Assembly: GCA_003225295.1 (NCBI GenBank)
Contig: QHYZ01000117.1
Span: forward strand, 1-45,038
Length of the DNA stretch: 45,038 nt
Direction: 5' to 3'
DNA from: Acidobacteriota bacterium
Lineage (GTDB): Bacteria > Acidobacteriota > Terriglobia > Acidiferrales > UBA7541
The position numbers and the translations under genes are program-made. The notes beneath the pieces were generated by a model. It ran no database searches, was not told where the DNA came from, and saw only the letters and a list, made by a program, of their open reading frames with translations. Position 1 is the stretch's first letter. The number at the start of each line of letters is the position of its first letter. Below, one piece after another: positions 1 to 8,275 of the stretch.

Positions 1-318
1 TGACTTGCACGAACATACGTGCTACATTGAAGCACATATTTTCATTAATGCAAGCCAAATCTTAACAAACCTTGACTTATTACTTGCTACATTTCTGATG
101 GAAATCCTTGTCTCTCAGAGGTTTTCTCATTTTGAAAGGGACGTCAGGCTAGCAGTGCTGAAGGAGCCAAGACGGTCGTTCTGAGGGCATCCGATGAGCA
201 TGTCCGACGAATCTCAACTTCAGCAGCTTCACCCATTTATTGATGGGAGCCCTCGGCAAGCGCCCCTGCAGTTCAATCTTGCAGCAACCTCCTGACTCTC
301 CACCCGCCGGGCCTCTCC
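1..318. other. Intergenic, no gene recognised
   Basis: The first 130 bases are clearly more AT-rich than the rest of the window and contain the octamer GCTACATT twice (near 21 and 91). No reading frame here resembles a protein. A 33-codon frame at 194-295 has no visible ribosome-binding site and was not called. The segment lies downstream of the leftward amidohydrolase gene, so it may hold that gene's 3' end signals and regulatory sequence of a gene beyond the window. Confidence 0.4.
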
Positions 319-1629
319 CTATTTCGCCATCTCATTCTTGAAAACTGCCCCGTTGTGCATCACAAACCGCACGTGCTCCAGTTCTCCGGCGTCCTTCAGC
401 GGATCTCCTGAGACCGCAACCACTTCCGCATAGGCGCCCGAAGCGATCACACCGATCTCTCCTTTCATGTCCAGCATCTCCGCCGCTCGCGATGTCGCCG
501 ATTGAATCGCGTCCATCGGTGTCATTCCCAAAGAGACCATTCTCTTGAACTCCTGTGCGATCGGTTCGGTCCACGGAATTCCGCCCATGTCCGTCCCATA
601 AACAATTTTCAAATGCGCCTGCAGCGCCTTCTTGAAACTGATTTCATGGACCGCCGCCCGTGCGCGGTCCCGCTTTCCCTCCGGAGTGTCTGCTGGCGCC
701 CAATCATCGTAGTACGGCGAAAGCGTCGGGCAATACCACGTCCCCTGGCGTTGCATCTGCGCGATCTGCGCATCCGTAATCCCTAGTCCATGCTCGATCG
801 AATCGCATCCGCCGTCCAGCGCCCGCTGCAGACCGATTCCGTTGTACGCGTGGCACGCCACTTTCTTCTGCCAACCATGTGTTTCATCTACGATCGCCTG
901 CAACTCTTCCACCGTCAGGGTTGGCTGCGAAACTAAGTTTCCCTGTTTGTCCACCCATGACCGGTGTGTCATGTACACCTTGATCCAGTCCGCCCCATGC
1001 TCCAGTTGCTGCCGCGCCGCCTTCCGTGCTTCCACCGGCCCGTCTACCAGCTGCGCGCCCTTGGGCATTTCCAGCTCCGGCGCATATCCTTCCAGGTTGT
1101 ATCCGCCGGTACTGGATATCGCCCGCGTTGCACCAAAAATTCTCGGCCCGGGAATTGTTCCCTCTTCGATGGCCTGCTTGATTTCAATGTCACCGTACCC
1201 CGCGCCTTCCGTTTCCACGTCTCGCAGCGTCGTAAAGCCCTGCTCCAGCGCCCGCCGCGCCGCGTAAGTAGCCCGCGCCGCCCGCAACGCGATTCCCGCC
1301 TTCAGAATATTCGCGTCGTAACCGCCCTTGGCCGGATCCTCGCCCCACAGGAAAATATGCGTATGCGCATCGATCAGCCCCGGAAGCACCGTGGCATTGG
1401 AAAGATCAATCACCTTCGTCCCAGCGGGGATCGCCGCCGATCCGTCCGCCACCTTTTCAAGACGCTCCCCGCGCACAAAAATGAGTTGATTCTTCCGCGG
1501 CGCTTCGCTCACCCCGTCGATCAGCGTACCCGCCCGAATCACCGTCAAAGGTGCTGCGCCCTGCCCCAGCGAAACACTCCCGCTCATCGCCAGTATTGCC
1601 ACGGCGCACAGAATGGGCTTCCTCATCAT
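319..1629 (-). CDS. Secreted metal-dependent amidohydrolase (imidazolonepropionase/prolidase-like)
   Basis: This 436-residue protein belongs to the amidohydrolase superfamily, zinc enzymes that hydrolyse amide bonds in a TIM barrel. Residues 1-23 form a signal peptide ending near SLGQG, so it should act in the periplasm or outside. The first metal motif is DAHTH at about residue 88 (His89 and His91). A probable metal-bridging lysine sits in WIKVYMTH near 217. Further histidines are in ACHAYN near 258 and SIEHG near 281, and the catalytic aspartate is in GTDMGG near 347. Members of this subgroup include dipeptidases acting on Xaa-Pro or Xaa-Arg substrates, but the substrate cannot be read from sequence. 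Two tandem ATG codons lie behind a GGGGGTGATGA stretch that can serve as ribosome-binding site. It follows the propeller and M28 peptidase genes on the same strand after a 184-base gap, which suggests a peptide-catabolism neighbourhood. Confidence 0.88.
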   Translation of the reverse strand: MMRKPILCAVAILAMSGSVSLGQGAAPLTVIRAGTLIDGVSEAPRKNQLIFVRGERLEKVADGSAAIPAGTKVIDLSNATVLPGLIDAHTHIFLWGEDPAKGGYDANILKAGIALRAARATYAARRALEQGFTTLRDVETEGAGYGDIEIKQAIEEGTIPGPRIFGATRAISSTGGYNLEGYAPELEMPKGAQLVDGPVEARKAARQQLEHGADWIKVYMTHRSWVDKQGNLVSQPTLTVEELQAIVDETHGWQKKVACHAYNGIGLQRALDGGCDSIEHGLGITDAQIAQMQRQGTWYCPTLSPYYDDWAPADTPEGKRDRARAAVHEISFKKALQAHLKIVYGTDMGGIPWTEPIAQEFKRMVSLGMTPMDAIQSATSRAAEMLDMKGEIGVIASGAYAEVVAVSGDPLKDAGELEHVRFVMHNGAVFKNEMAK

Positions 1630-1813
1630 TCATCACCCCCGCCAAGCCCGGCTAGCTTGCCCCATTCACGCCGCCCTTGGCAACTCGCCCGAGCGCATAG
1701 AACCGGTGCTGTCGAAGAAACACTCGTTGAAACACCCGTTGCTCAGTTTCCGGGTAGCGCCCTGTCAAGCATTGACCCTCCAGACTAGAGATTGCGAAGT
1801 TGGCCCCAGAGCG

Positions 1814-2920
1814 TTAGTCGGACCAATCGGCCAGGAAGAGGTTGGTCTCATGTGGGGCTTTACCGTTGCGATTCGAGGCCCACACCAGTCGCTTGCCATC
1901 GGAAGAGAACATCGGAAAGGCGTCGAAATCGGGTGCGTAGGTGATGCGCTCGAGGCTCGTGCCGTCTTCGTTGATGAGGTACAGATCGAAATCGCGGCCA
2001 TTCTTTGGATCGGCCATGTTCGATGCGAAGACGATACGTTTTCCGTCGGGATACCAGTAGGGCGCGAAATTCGCGGCACCATTGTGTGTAACCTGGTGCT
2101 TGTTCGAACCATCCGTGTTCATGACCCAGATTTCCAGATTGCCCGGTCGGATCAGACCTTTCGAAAGTAGACCCTGGTAGTCGGCGATTTCCTCGGGCGT
2201 CTTGGGATGCTCGGCGCGGTAGACGATTTTCTTGCCATCGTAAGACCAGAAGGGGCCGCCGTCATAACCCAGCTCGTTGGTGAGCTGCTTCACACTGGAG
2301 CCGTCGGCATTCATGGTGTAGATGTCCAGGTCGCCGTTGCGGGTGGACGTGAACACGATGTGCTTGCCGTCCCGGGTGATCGTGGACTCGGCGTTGTAGC
2401 CGTGCGCGCGGCTAAGCTGTTTCAAATCACTCCCATCTACCTTGGCGGTAAAAATTTGATAGGTATCGTAGATCGGCCAGACGTAGCCGTGGGAATAATC
2501 GGGCTTCGGCGGACAGTCCGCGCTTGCGGCATGAGTCGAGGAAAAGAGAACACGATCGCCGGAGGGAAAGAAGTAGGCGCAAGTAGTGCGTCCCTTGCCA
2601 GTGCTCACGAGCTTGGGTACGGCAGGGTGTCCCTCGGGTGGGTCTACTGGAATCGTGTAAATTTGATCGCACGGAACGCCTTCGCCTTGGTGCTGGAAAA
2701 TCAAATATTTGTCGTCGAGGGAGAAATAGGCCTCGGCATTTTGGCCGCCGAACGTGAGTTGCCGAACATGGCCAAGATGCTTGGCCTCTTCCGGGACCGC
2801 CGGAGCGCCGACGGTTGCCGGTGCCGGCGGAGCCGGATTTCTAATTATCCAACCACTGAGCAAGCAGGCGGAGGCTACTGGGACGAGCGACAAAGCCAAC
2901 CCATACACTCTTCGTATCAT
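1814..2920 (-). CDS. TolB-like WD40/PD40 beta-propeller protein, exported
   Basis: This 368-residue protein is made of PD40-type (TolB-like) beta-propeller repeats. Repeated patterns such as DGKHIVFTSTRNGDLDIY, DGKKIVYRAEH, DGKRIVFASN and DGKRLVWASNRNG mark successive blades from about residue 60 to the end, each with an aspartate-glycine-lysine turn followed by a hydrophobic strand. The N-terminus (MIRRVYGLALSLVPVASAC) is a signal sequence. The cysteine at 19 could be lipidated, though alanine at -3 is a poor lipobox residue. Propellers of this kind bind partners or serve as gating domains of peptidases, and no catalytic domain is fused here. It starts 24 bases after the stop of the M28-PDZ peptidase gene on the same strand, so the two are probably co-transcribed. 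The exact role is unknown. Confidence 0.85.
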   Translation of the reverse strand: MIRRVYGLALSLVPVASACLLSGWIIRNPAPPAPATVGAPAVPEEAKHLGHVRQLTFGGQNAEAYFSLDDKYLIFQHQGEGVPCDQIYTIPVDPPEGHPAVPKLVSTGKGRTTCAYFFPSGDRVLFSSTHAASADCPPKPDYSHGYVWPIYDTYQIFTAKVDGSDLKQLSRAHGYNAESTITRDGKHIVFTSTRNGDLDIYTMNADGSSVKQLTNELGYDGGPFWSYDGKKIVYRAEHPKTPEEIADYQGLLSKGLIRPGNLEIWVMNTDGSNKHQVTHNGAANFAPYWYPDGKRIVFASNMADPKNGRDFDLYLINEDGTSLERITYAPDFDAFPMFSSDGKRLVWASNRNGKAPHETNLFLADWSD

Positions 2921-2944
2921 TAACCTGTCGTTCCTCTTCTCCGC

Positions 2945-4819
2945 CTATTTCCGCTGCTCAAGCGTGACAGGGGCGATAACCGGCTTGCCGTCGCGCAGAA
3001 CGGTGACTTGGACCTTGTCGCCGACTTTGCTTCGGCGCAGGGCATCAGTGAAATCGTAGAGATTCTTGATGGGTTTGTCGCCAAATTGAATGAGGACATC
3101 TCCGGCTTGGAAGCCGGCTTTGGCGGCGGGAGAACCGGGCTTTACATCGGAAAAGCGCACGCCATTTTCGGTTTGGCCGAAGTCGGGGATGGAGCCGAAG
3201 TACGGGCCATAGCCGCCACCGCCGCCGCTGGGCGTTCCCGAGTGCGGATTGGGATTTTCGATCACCGAAACGAACGTCGGACGATCCGCCGCGTTGTCCA
3301 AGCGCAAGGCCACATTGGAGACCAGGTCGAGCAGGTGGGCGGCAGAATCGGCGTTGATTTTTTCCCAGGTATCAGAGGGTTTGTGATAGTCGCTATGGAG
3401 ACCAGAGAAAAAGAAAAGCACGGGAATGCCTTTGGTGACGAAGGAAGTGTGATCGCTGGAGGAGTAGCCACCGGGGGAGTTTTCGTACTTAAAGACGGTG
3501 TGGGACTCGGCCTGGTCAAGGATGGACTGAAAGGTTGTGCCCGTGCCGAGGCCGCCAATGTAGACCTTTTCATCTTTGATACGGCCGATCATGTCCATGT
3601 TGAGCATGGCGACGGCTTTGGCGAGCGGCAGAGTGGGATTCCTGACCCAGGCCGCCGAGCCGAGGAGGCCCAGCTCTTCACCGGCAAAATTTGCGAAGAG
3701 GATACCGCGCTGGAGCTGGCCCTTGAGCGGGGCAAAAAGGCGCGCTAGTTCGAGAACGCCGGCCGTGCCGGACGCGTTGTCATCGGCACCGGGATGGATT
3801 TGGCCCATCTGTGAAGGCGCCAGCGAATGCGATTGGCCGCGGCCGAGATGGTCGTAGTGGGCTCCCAGAATGACATATTCGTCGGTCTTGCCGGGGAGGT
3901 AGGCGAGGATGTTGCTGACGGTGGCGTGGAGACGCTCGATGTTGACCCTTACTGTGAGATTCAAGGGAAAGGAGGGGTGTAGAGAACTCGGTTGCGTCGA
4001 TTCGTCGATTCCCTTTTGCGTGTCAGTTACGGACTGGCCGTCGGCATGGAGCCAAGAAAAGGCAACCTTGTTCTTCACTTGCAGACAGAGGATGCCAACA
4101 TCGATGGGTCCTTCGGAGGTTTCGAAGCGAGGCAAGAGATCGTCTTCCCCGGCATCCAGAATTCCATTCAAAAAGATGATGGCTTTCGCCCCGTGATTGC
4201 GGGCATTGATCGCTTTGGTCACCAATCCGGCATGCAGGGTAGGTTCGGAGCTGCCCGACTTCTTGGCCAGGCCAGGAGGTTCCTTCCGCAGAACGACGAC
4301 TATTCCGTCTTTCACGTTTAGCTCGGCGTAGTCGTCATAGCCGAACTCGGGAGCGGTAATGCCGTATCCTGCAAAGACAGCGGAAGATGACACGGAACCG
4401 TTCGCGGAGAAACTCAGGGGGACAAAGTCCTCGTTGAGTTTGAAAGTTTCGCGCGCGTGAAGGCTGTCGACTCCTTGAACGTATTTGGCAAGCTCATTGC
4501 CAGGCCTCAACTGGGCGCCAGTGATGACGTCAAAGGGCTGGAAGAAGCCGTTCTTGCCGGTAGGCTGGAGGCCGAGGGACTTGTAGCGCTGTTCGATGAG
4601 GTGCGCAGCCCTCGTGAGGCCCTTGGTGCCTGCGCCGCGGCCCTCCATCGCGGGAGCGGTCAGCGACTTAATGTCGGTCAGAAAGCCTTGCTCGTTGGCG
4701 GTGCCAACCGTCGTTGGCGTATCGGCGGCGATCAGCGACAGCGCAACAAATGCAAGAATTAACTGGAGGTGTCCCCTGCCGCTGCCCAAATCGGCTTTTT
4801 CTTTCCAGACAGAGTTCAT
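2945..4819 (-). CDS. Secreted M28 family zinc peptidase with PA and C-terminal PDZ domains
   Basis: This is an exported aminopeptidase-type enzyme of family M28 (624 residues from the chosen start). After a signal sequence and an N-terminal helical part comes a protease-associated-like insert (about 110-250). The di-zinc catalytic core follows with GAHYDHLG near 320, HPGADDNASG near 343, the FAGEELG glutamate pair near 380, NMDMIGR near 410 and SDHTSF near 455. A PDZ domain (about 525-620; FSDVKPGSPAAKAGFQAGDVLIQFG) ends the protein and probably binds substrate or partner C-termini. The frame is open to an ATG at 4873, but a consensus-like promoter occupies 4845-4873. The ATG at 4819, preceded by GGAG, is therefore the better start. 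The TolB-like propeller gene follows after 24 bases, suggesting a two-gene operon for extracellular peptide breakdown. Confidence 0.9.
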   Translation of the reverse strand: MNSVWKEKADLGSGRGHLQLILAFVALSLIAADTPTTVGTANEQGFLTDIKSLTAPAMEGRGAGTKGLTRAAHLIEQRYKSLGLQPTGKNGFFQPFDVITGAQLRPGNELAKYVQGVDSLHARETFKLNEDFVPLSFSANGSVSSSAVFAGYGITAPEFGYDDYAELNVKDGIVVVLRKEPPGLAKKSGSSEPTLHAGLVTKAINARNHGAKAIIFLNGILDAGEDDLLPRFETSEGPIDVGILCLQVKNKVAFSWLHADGQSVTDTQKGIDESTQPSSLHPSFPLNLTVRVNIERLHATVSNILAYLPGKTDEYVILGAHYDHLGRGQSHSLAPSQMGQIHPGADDNASGTAGVLELARLFAPLKGQLQRGILFANFAGEELGLLGSAAWVRNPTLPLAKAVAMLNMDMIGRIKDEKVYIGGLGTGTTFQSILDQAESHTVFKYENSPGGYSSSDHTSFVTKGIPVLFFFSGLHSDYHKPSDTWEKINADSAAHLLDLVSNVALRLDNAADRPTFVSVIENPNPHSGTPSGGGGGYGPYFGSIPDFGQTENGVRFSDVKPGSPAAKAGFQAGDVLIQFGDKPIKNLYDFTDALRRSKVGDKVQVTVLRDGKPVIAPVTLEQRK

Positions 4820-4844
4820 AGGCACTCGATTTCTCCGCAGAAAG

Positions 4845-4873
4845 ATCGTAGGGCGCTGCTGCAATCCTGTCAA
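4845..4873 (-). promoter_or_regulatory. Sigma-70-type promoter of the M28-PDZ peptidase gene
   Basis: Read on the minus strand, TTGACA (4873-4868) is followed after exactly 17 bases by TACGAT (4850-4845). The predicted transcript would start near 4838, about 19 bases before the ATG at 4819, leaving room for the GGAG ribosome-binding site. The remaining bases of the 4820-5137 gap show no gene. Confidence 0.6.
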
Positions 4874-5137
4874 TCATCGCGGTTCCGCAGCGATCCTAGA
4901 GTGGCCGGGAGGAGCTGGCGGACGTATGGTCGGCTGCTCCGCAGACCATGGGGAACCGAAGGACCGCCGGGTGGTCCTCACCCGACAACCGATTTCCGTC
5001 CCGCCTTACTCACCTCCTCCCGGCGACGCGCTGGCCCGCATTGGACGATCGGCTGGCACCAAACCCTGTTGCCGGTATTGGCGGCGTGGCATACTTGGCA
5101 GAAGTTTCTCGGGAGCGCGCTCCCTCGACGTGCGAAT

Positions 5138-5785
5138 GTGCCATTGATCGATCTGACGCTCTGGCTGCTCACCACCTTGGTCGAAGGGTTCGTGGTCTAT
5201 CTCTTCTTAATTCGGGGCTTATTCCGCAGGTTCCTTTTCCTCAATTTCTATTTACTTTTCTCGGCAACGGCCAATATCGGACGGTACGCCGTCCTCTATT
5301 ACTTCGGATTTACCTCCCCGGAGTATTTTCATTTCTACTACTTTAGCGAGGCCCCGTTGAAGATTACCTTGTTTATCTCCGTGTGTGAGCTGAGTCTGCG
5401 TCTCGTCGGAGACCAGCTGCCTCGCTGGAGAGTGGCGTTGTGGGGCGCGGGTGCATTTCTTGCAATTGCCTTGTTCAGCTTGTCGGACGCATCGTCTTGG
5501 GGCTATAGGGTTGCAGCACGCTTTTTCCCGGAGTTATCGCAACATATCCTTTTCGCGTGTTCTCTCGGTATCGTCCTGCTATGGGTCTGGAAGCTGCGCA
5601 ATGATTCCGAGGATCGGTTCGCGGCTCGGTTCGTTAACGTCCTGGGAGTATATTTTTCGCTATTTGTTCTAATCTACGGAGCGCATCGATTGGTTCCCCA
5701 CGCCTCCGGTCTTGGCAACCTTTATCCGATGCTGGACGCGTGGTTGCCGCTTGGATGCGGCTTCGCCCTGGTGTCCCACCAATAG
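5138..5785 (+). CDS. Multi-pass integral membrane protein of unknown function
   Basis: About 215 residues with five or six hydrophobic segments: VPLIDLTLWLLTTLVEGFVV, the FLFLNFYLLF stretch, ITLFISVCEL, VALWGAGAFLAIALFSL, ILFACSLGIVLLWVW and the VNVLGVYFSLFVLIYGAHRL region. The C-terminus lies in a last apolar stretch ending FALVSHQ. The open frame extends back to 4769, but the first 120 codons are arginine/proline-rich and do not look coding. I therefore place the start at the GTG at 5138, directly before the first membrane segment. No strong ribosome-binding site is visible. Small orphan membrane proteins of this shape are common in Acidobacteriota, but I cannot assign a function. It stands alone, between the divergent M28 gene and the convergent fdhE. 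Confidence 0.6.
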   Translation: MPLIDLTLWLLTTLVEGFVVYLFLIRGLFRRFLFLNFYLLFSATANIGRYAVLYYFGFTSPEYFHFYYFSEAPLKITLFISVCELSLRLVGDQLPRWRVALWGAGAFLAIALFSLSDASSWGYRVAARFFPELSQHILFACSLGIVLLWVWKLRNDSEDRFAARFVNVLGVYFSLFVLIYGAHRLVPHASGLGNLYPMLDAWLPLGCGFALVSHQ

Positions 5786-5797
5786 CCGCGACCAACG

Positions 5798-5824
5798 AGC
5801 CGCATGGAGAGGGGCGGCTTTGTT
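5798..5824 (+). terminator. Possible intrinsic terminator after the membrane-protein gene
   Basis: AGCCGC (5798-5803) pairs with GCGGCT (5814-5819) and is followed by TTGTT. The hairpin lies 12 bases after the stop codon at 5785. The T-tract is short, so it is only a moderate candidate. It could also serve the convergent fdhE transcript. Confidence 0.4.
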
Positions 5825-5887
5825 CACTAGAAATCCCCGGAACGTTTTCTGTCCCGAGGAGCCCTAGCGGCGGGCAACGAGTGGACC

Positions 5888-6718
5888 TCATGTGCCCATT
5901 AGGTTGGGTTGCAGCCTCGCATACCCTTTCTCATGCGCCCACAGCGTGAGCGGAATCGCCGCCAAATCATCGACCAGCGGGACGGCGCGGCCGTCTTTAG
6001 TCAAATCGACCGTCCGGAGATAAAACCGACAGGTATCACACGCTTCCACACGAATGTGCGGCAACTGCTCCGCAACGTAGACCGGCAACTTACCTTCCGC
6101 CTCTTCTCCGCAGGTGGGGCACAAGATCCGTCGAAATTCCCACTCTTGCGAGCAAAACGAGCACAGCAGAAATCGTTTCCCGCCGTCGCCTTCCGGCCGC
6201 AACACCCCCAAGAGCGGCCGCGCCCCGCACAACGGACAGAGCCTCATGGTCATTACCAGGGGAGCCCTGGCTGTTTCTGCAGCGCGAAACTCGGCATAGG
6301 GTTCGAGGAACGCTCGAGCGAGGAACTGTGCCAGCGCTCCGACTTGCTGGTCGTACTTGCCGGCATGCTCCCAGTACGCCTCAAGGTGCGCAATCCAGGA
6401 ATCCGACGGCAGCAGGGACATCTGATGCGCGGACTCCCCCAGTGCCGGCGGAGCATGCTGTTCGATCAAGGAGAGAAAACCCCGGAAGTGGGGAAGAAGC
6501 ACGGTGCGGTCGAATGGATCGCGCAGCCCGGCCACAGACGCGCGGCCCGATTTCACTGTACTGCTACCCGCGAGGTTTACCTGAAGCGTTTTCTGAAACG
6601 CAGCGATGTGCTTGTAGAAATCGAGGAACTCGGTTGCGAACAAATGTTCTGCGGACAGCCGCTCGGCGCGCCGCATTCGCGCGTCGTAGTCGCTCGCACC
6701 GGTTTGTGCGGTCGTCAT
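5888..6718 (-). CDS. fdhE: Formate dehydrogenase accessory protein FdhE
   Basis: This 276-residue protein matches the FdhE family, cytoplasmic iron-binding proteins needed for maturation or protection of Tat-exported respiratory formate dehydrogenases. The diagnostic region is a run of four CxxC motifs in the C-terminal half: LCPLCG near 162, LCSFCS near 186, LCPTCG near 200 and ACDTC near 228. These form the two rubredoxin-like knuckles typical of the family. The N-terminal half is helical (YDARMRRAERLSAEHLFATEF onward). Its ATG overlaps the fdnI stop as ATGA, so it is translationally coupled as the last gene of the formate dehydrogenase operon. In E. coli fdhE is associated with the fdoGHI genes, so this arrangement fits the assignment. 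Confidence 0.92.
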   Translation of the reverse strand: MTTAQTGASDYDARMRRAERLSAEHLFATEFLDFYKHIAAFQKTLQVNLAGSSTVKSGRASVAGLRDPFDRTVLLPHFRGFLSLIEQHAPPALGESAHQMSLLPSDSWIAHLEAYWEHAGKYDQQVGALAQFLARAFLEPYAEFRAAETARAPLVMTMRLCPLCGARPLLGVLRPEGDGGKRFLLCSFCSQEWEFRRILCPTCGEEAEGKLPVYVAEQLPHIRVEACDTCRFYLRTVDLTKDGRAVPLVDDLAAIPLTLWAHEKGYARLQPNLMGT

Positions 6719-7377
6719 TTGCGCGGGGTAGACGATCCGCCGACAATCTCATCATACCAGCCGGGGTGATAGCGCTTGGCAAACGCGATCGAAACATCAC
6801 CGCGAATGACCGAGCCAAAAGCTCCGCGCTCCGCAAACACGCCCATGTAGATGTGGATCAGAAACAGTCCAATCGTGAAGAGCGCCGCCGCAGGGTGAGC
6901 GACCACGGAAATATATCTCAAGAAGCGCAGATTCCACGGGATGTGCTCCGGGAACCACAGCACTACGCCGCTCGCCAGCAACGCCACCGTACTCCAGAAA
7001 AATCCCCAGAACAGAAACTTCTGCCCCGCGTTGTAACGCCCCGCCGGCGGCATCTTGTCGTCTTGATTCGTACTGTAGTAGCGGACCGCTTTCCACCACG
7101 CCCTGTCCACATCGGTGTGGCGCATCTGCGGCGCCCACATCACGTACATATTCCACACCGCCGCGAAAAAGATGAGCCCGGCCCAGGGATGCAGCATCCT
7201 GGAGACCGGCGCCCCGCCCAGTATCACCGCCACCCAGAACAGCCAAGGCGACCAGAACGCCAGTCCTGTCGCCAACAGATAAATGTACGCCCCGGCCGCG
7301 ACCCAATGCGTCAATCTCTCCTTCAGTGTGTACCGCAGGACATGCCCGTGAGGAATGATCAGTTCAGATGGACTCAC
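6715..7377 (-). CDS. fdnI: Formate dehydrogenase gamma subunit, cytochrome b556
   Basis: This 220-residue protein is the membrane-embedded di-heme cytochrome b subunit of the N-type formate dehydrogenase, which passes electrons from the beta subunit to the quinone pool. Four membrane segments are evident: the WVAAGAYIYLLATGLAFW region at about 25-45, AGLIFFAAVWNMYVMW near 70, WGFFWSTVALLASGVVLW near 128, and AAALFTIGLFLIHIYMGVF near 165. Heme-ligand histidines are available in ERLTHW, RMLHPW, VVAHPA and FLIHIY. The start is a GTG whose GTGA overlaps the fdnH stop, and its own stop overlaps the fdhE start. The length matches E. coli FdnI (about 217 residues). Confidence 0.93.
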   Translation of the reverse strand: MSPSELIIPHGHVLRYTLKERLTHWVAAGAYIYLLATGLAFWSPWLFWVAVILGGAPVSRMLHPWAGLIFFAAVWNMYVMWAPQMRHTDVDRAWWKAVRYYSTNQDDKMPPAGRYNAGQKFLFWGFFWSTVALLASGVVLWFPEHIPWNLRFLRYISVVAHPAAALFTIGLFLIHIYMGVFAERGAFGSVIRGDVSIAFAKRYHPGWYDEIVGGSSTPRK

Positions 7378-8267
7378 GATTTTTCTCCTCGCGGATTGAT
7401 GTCCTCATCCTCGCGAGCCTTCGGACCGAAGCGCAGGTAGTGCACAAAAAGTCCGATCAATCCGCCAACCATGGCAACGTTGCCGAGCCACTTCAATGGC
7501 CCTTTCCACAGTTTCACCGTCCACGGGACGTGCGGATCTCTCGGCAGGCCGCCATAAATCTCCGGCTTGGTCGCGTCATGCAGCACGTAAATTACGCCGG
7601 TGCCACCAACGCCTTGTGGATCGTAAACGCCGGCATTCTGAAAGTTGGAGTGCTCTCGCAATTGCTTCGCTCGCTTGCCCGCGAGGTCCAGCATGTCTAC
7701 TTTACTGCCGAAGTGCAGGCAGCCCGTCGGGCACGATTTGATGCACGCCGGTTCCAGGCCTTCGCTCACGCGGTCCGTGCACAGTGTGCACTTAAACACG
7801 CGATTAGTCTTCGGATTCATCTTGGGAATGTCGAACGGGCATCCCGTAATGCAGTAGCCGCACCCGATGCAATTGGCCTGCTGAAAATCGACGATGCCGT
7901 TGGTGTACTGCACGATAGCCCCGTCCGCGGGACATGCCGCCAGGCACCCCGGCTCCGCGCAATGCATGCACTGATTCTTGCGCATCAGCCACATCAGCGT
8001 GCCGTCTTCGCGCTCGTGCTCGTTGAAGAGAATCAGGTTCCAGTAATTCCAGCGCGTCTCCGGCATCGTCTGGTAGGTGTTTCCGAAAACCGTTTCTCCA
8101 AACGGCAAGTCGTTCCACTCCATGCACGCCACTTCGCAGGCCTTGCAGCCAATGCATGTAGTTGTATCAATGAGTTTGCAGACGGTATATTGGCGCTGCG
8201 TGTCTTCGCCGGGAACGCTCCCGGCGTGGCCGGAGATTTTTTGAATGCGCAGTATTTCTTGGCTCAT
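7374..8267 (-). CDS. fdnH: Formate dehydrogenase beta subunit, four [4Fe-4S] ferredoxin, membrane-anchored
   Basis: This 297-residue electron-transfer subunit carries electrons from the catalytic subunit to the cytochrome b. The cysteine clusters are in order: CIGCKACEVAC near 39-49, CMHCAEPGCLAACP near 98-112, CIGCGYCITGCPFD near 133-145, and CTLCTDRVSEGLEPACIKSCP near 160-180. Together these supply ligands for four [4Fe-4S] clusters. A single transmembrane helix near 255-275 (WLGNVAMVGGLIGLFVHYL) anchors it, as in E. coli FdnH. The ATG at 8267 lies 8 bases after the fdnG stop, and the stop overlaps fdnI. It has no signal peptide of its own and is expected to be exported as a complex with FdnG through the Tat system. 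Confidence 0.95.
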   Translation of the reverse strand: MSQEILRIQKISGHAGSVPGEDTQRQYTVCKLIDTTTCIGCKACEVACMEWNDLPFGETVFGNTYQTMPETRWNYWNLILFNEHEREDGTLMWLMRKNQCMHCAEPGCLAACPADGAIVQYTNGIVDFQQANCIGCGYCITGCPFDIPKMNPKTNRVFKCTLCTDRVSEGLEPACIKSCPTGCLHFGSKVDMLDLAGKRAKQLREHSNFQNAGVYDPQGVGGTGVIYVLHDATKPEIYGGLPRDPHVPWTVKLWKGPLKWLGNVAMVGGLIGLFVHYLRFGPKAREDEDINPRGEKS

Positions 8268-8275
8268 GGCGCCCT

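Noticed and set aside
194-295. 33-residue open frame near the left end
   Set aside because: No ribosome-binding site, no recognisable features and a length easily reached by chance.
3008-3748. 246-residue rightward frame inside the M28-PDZ gene
   Set aside because: It is the antisense shadow of a gene with clear catalytic motifs; its Gly/Val-rich composition reflects the opposite strand.
4769-5137. N-terminal extension of the membrane protein at 5138
   Set aside because: The extra 120 residues are rich in Arg and Pro, overlap the divergent peptidase gene and its promoter, and have no signal or domain features.
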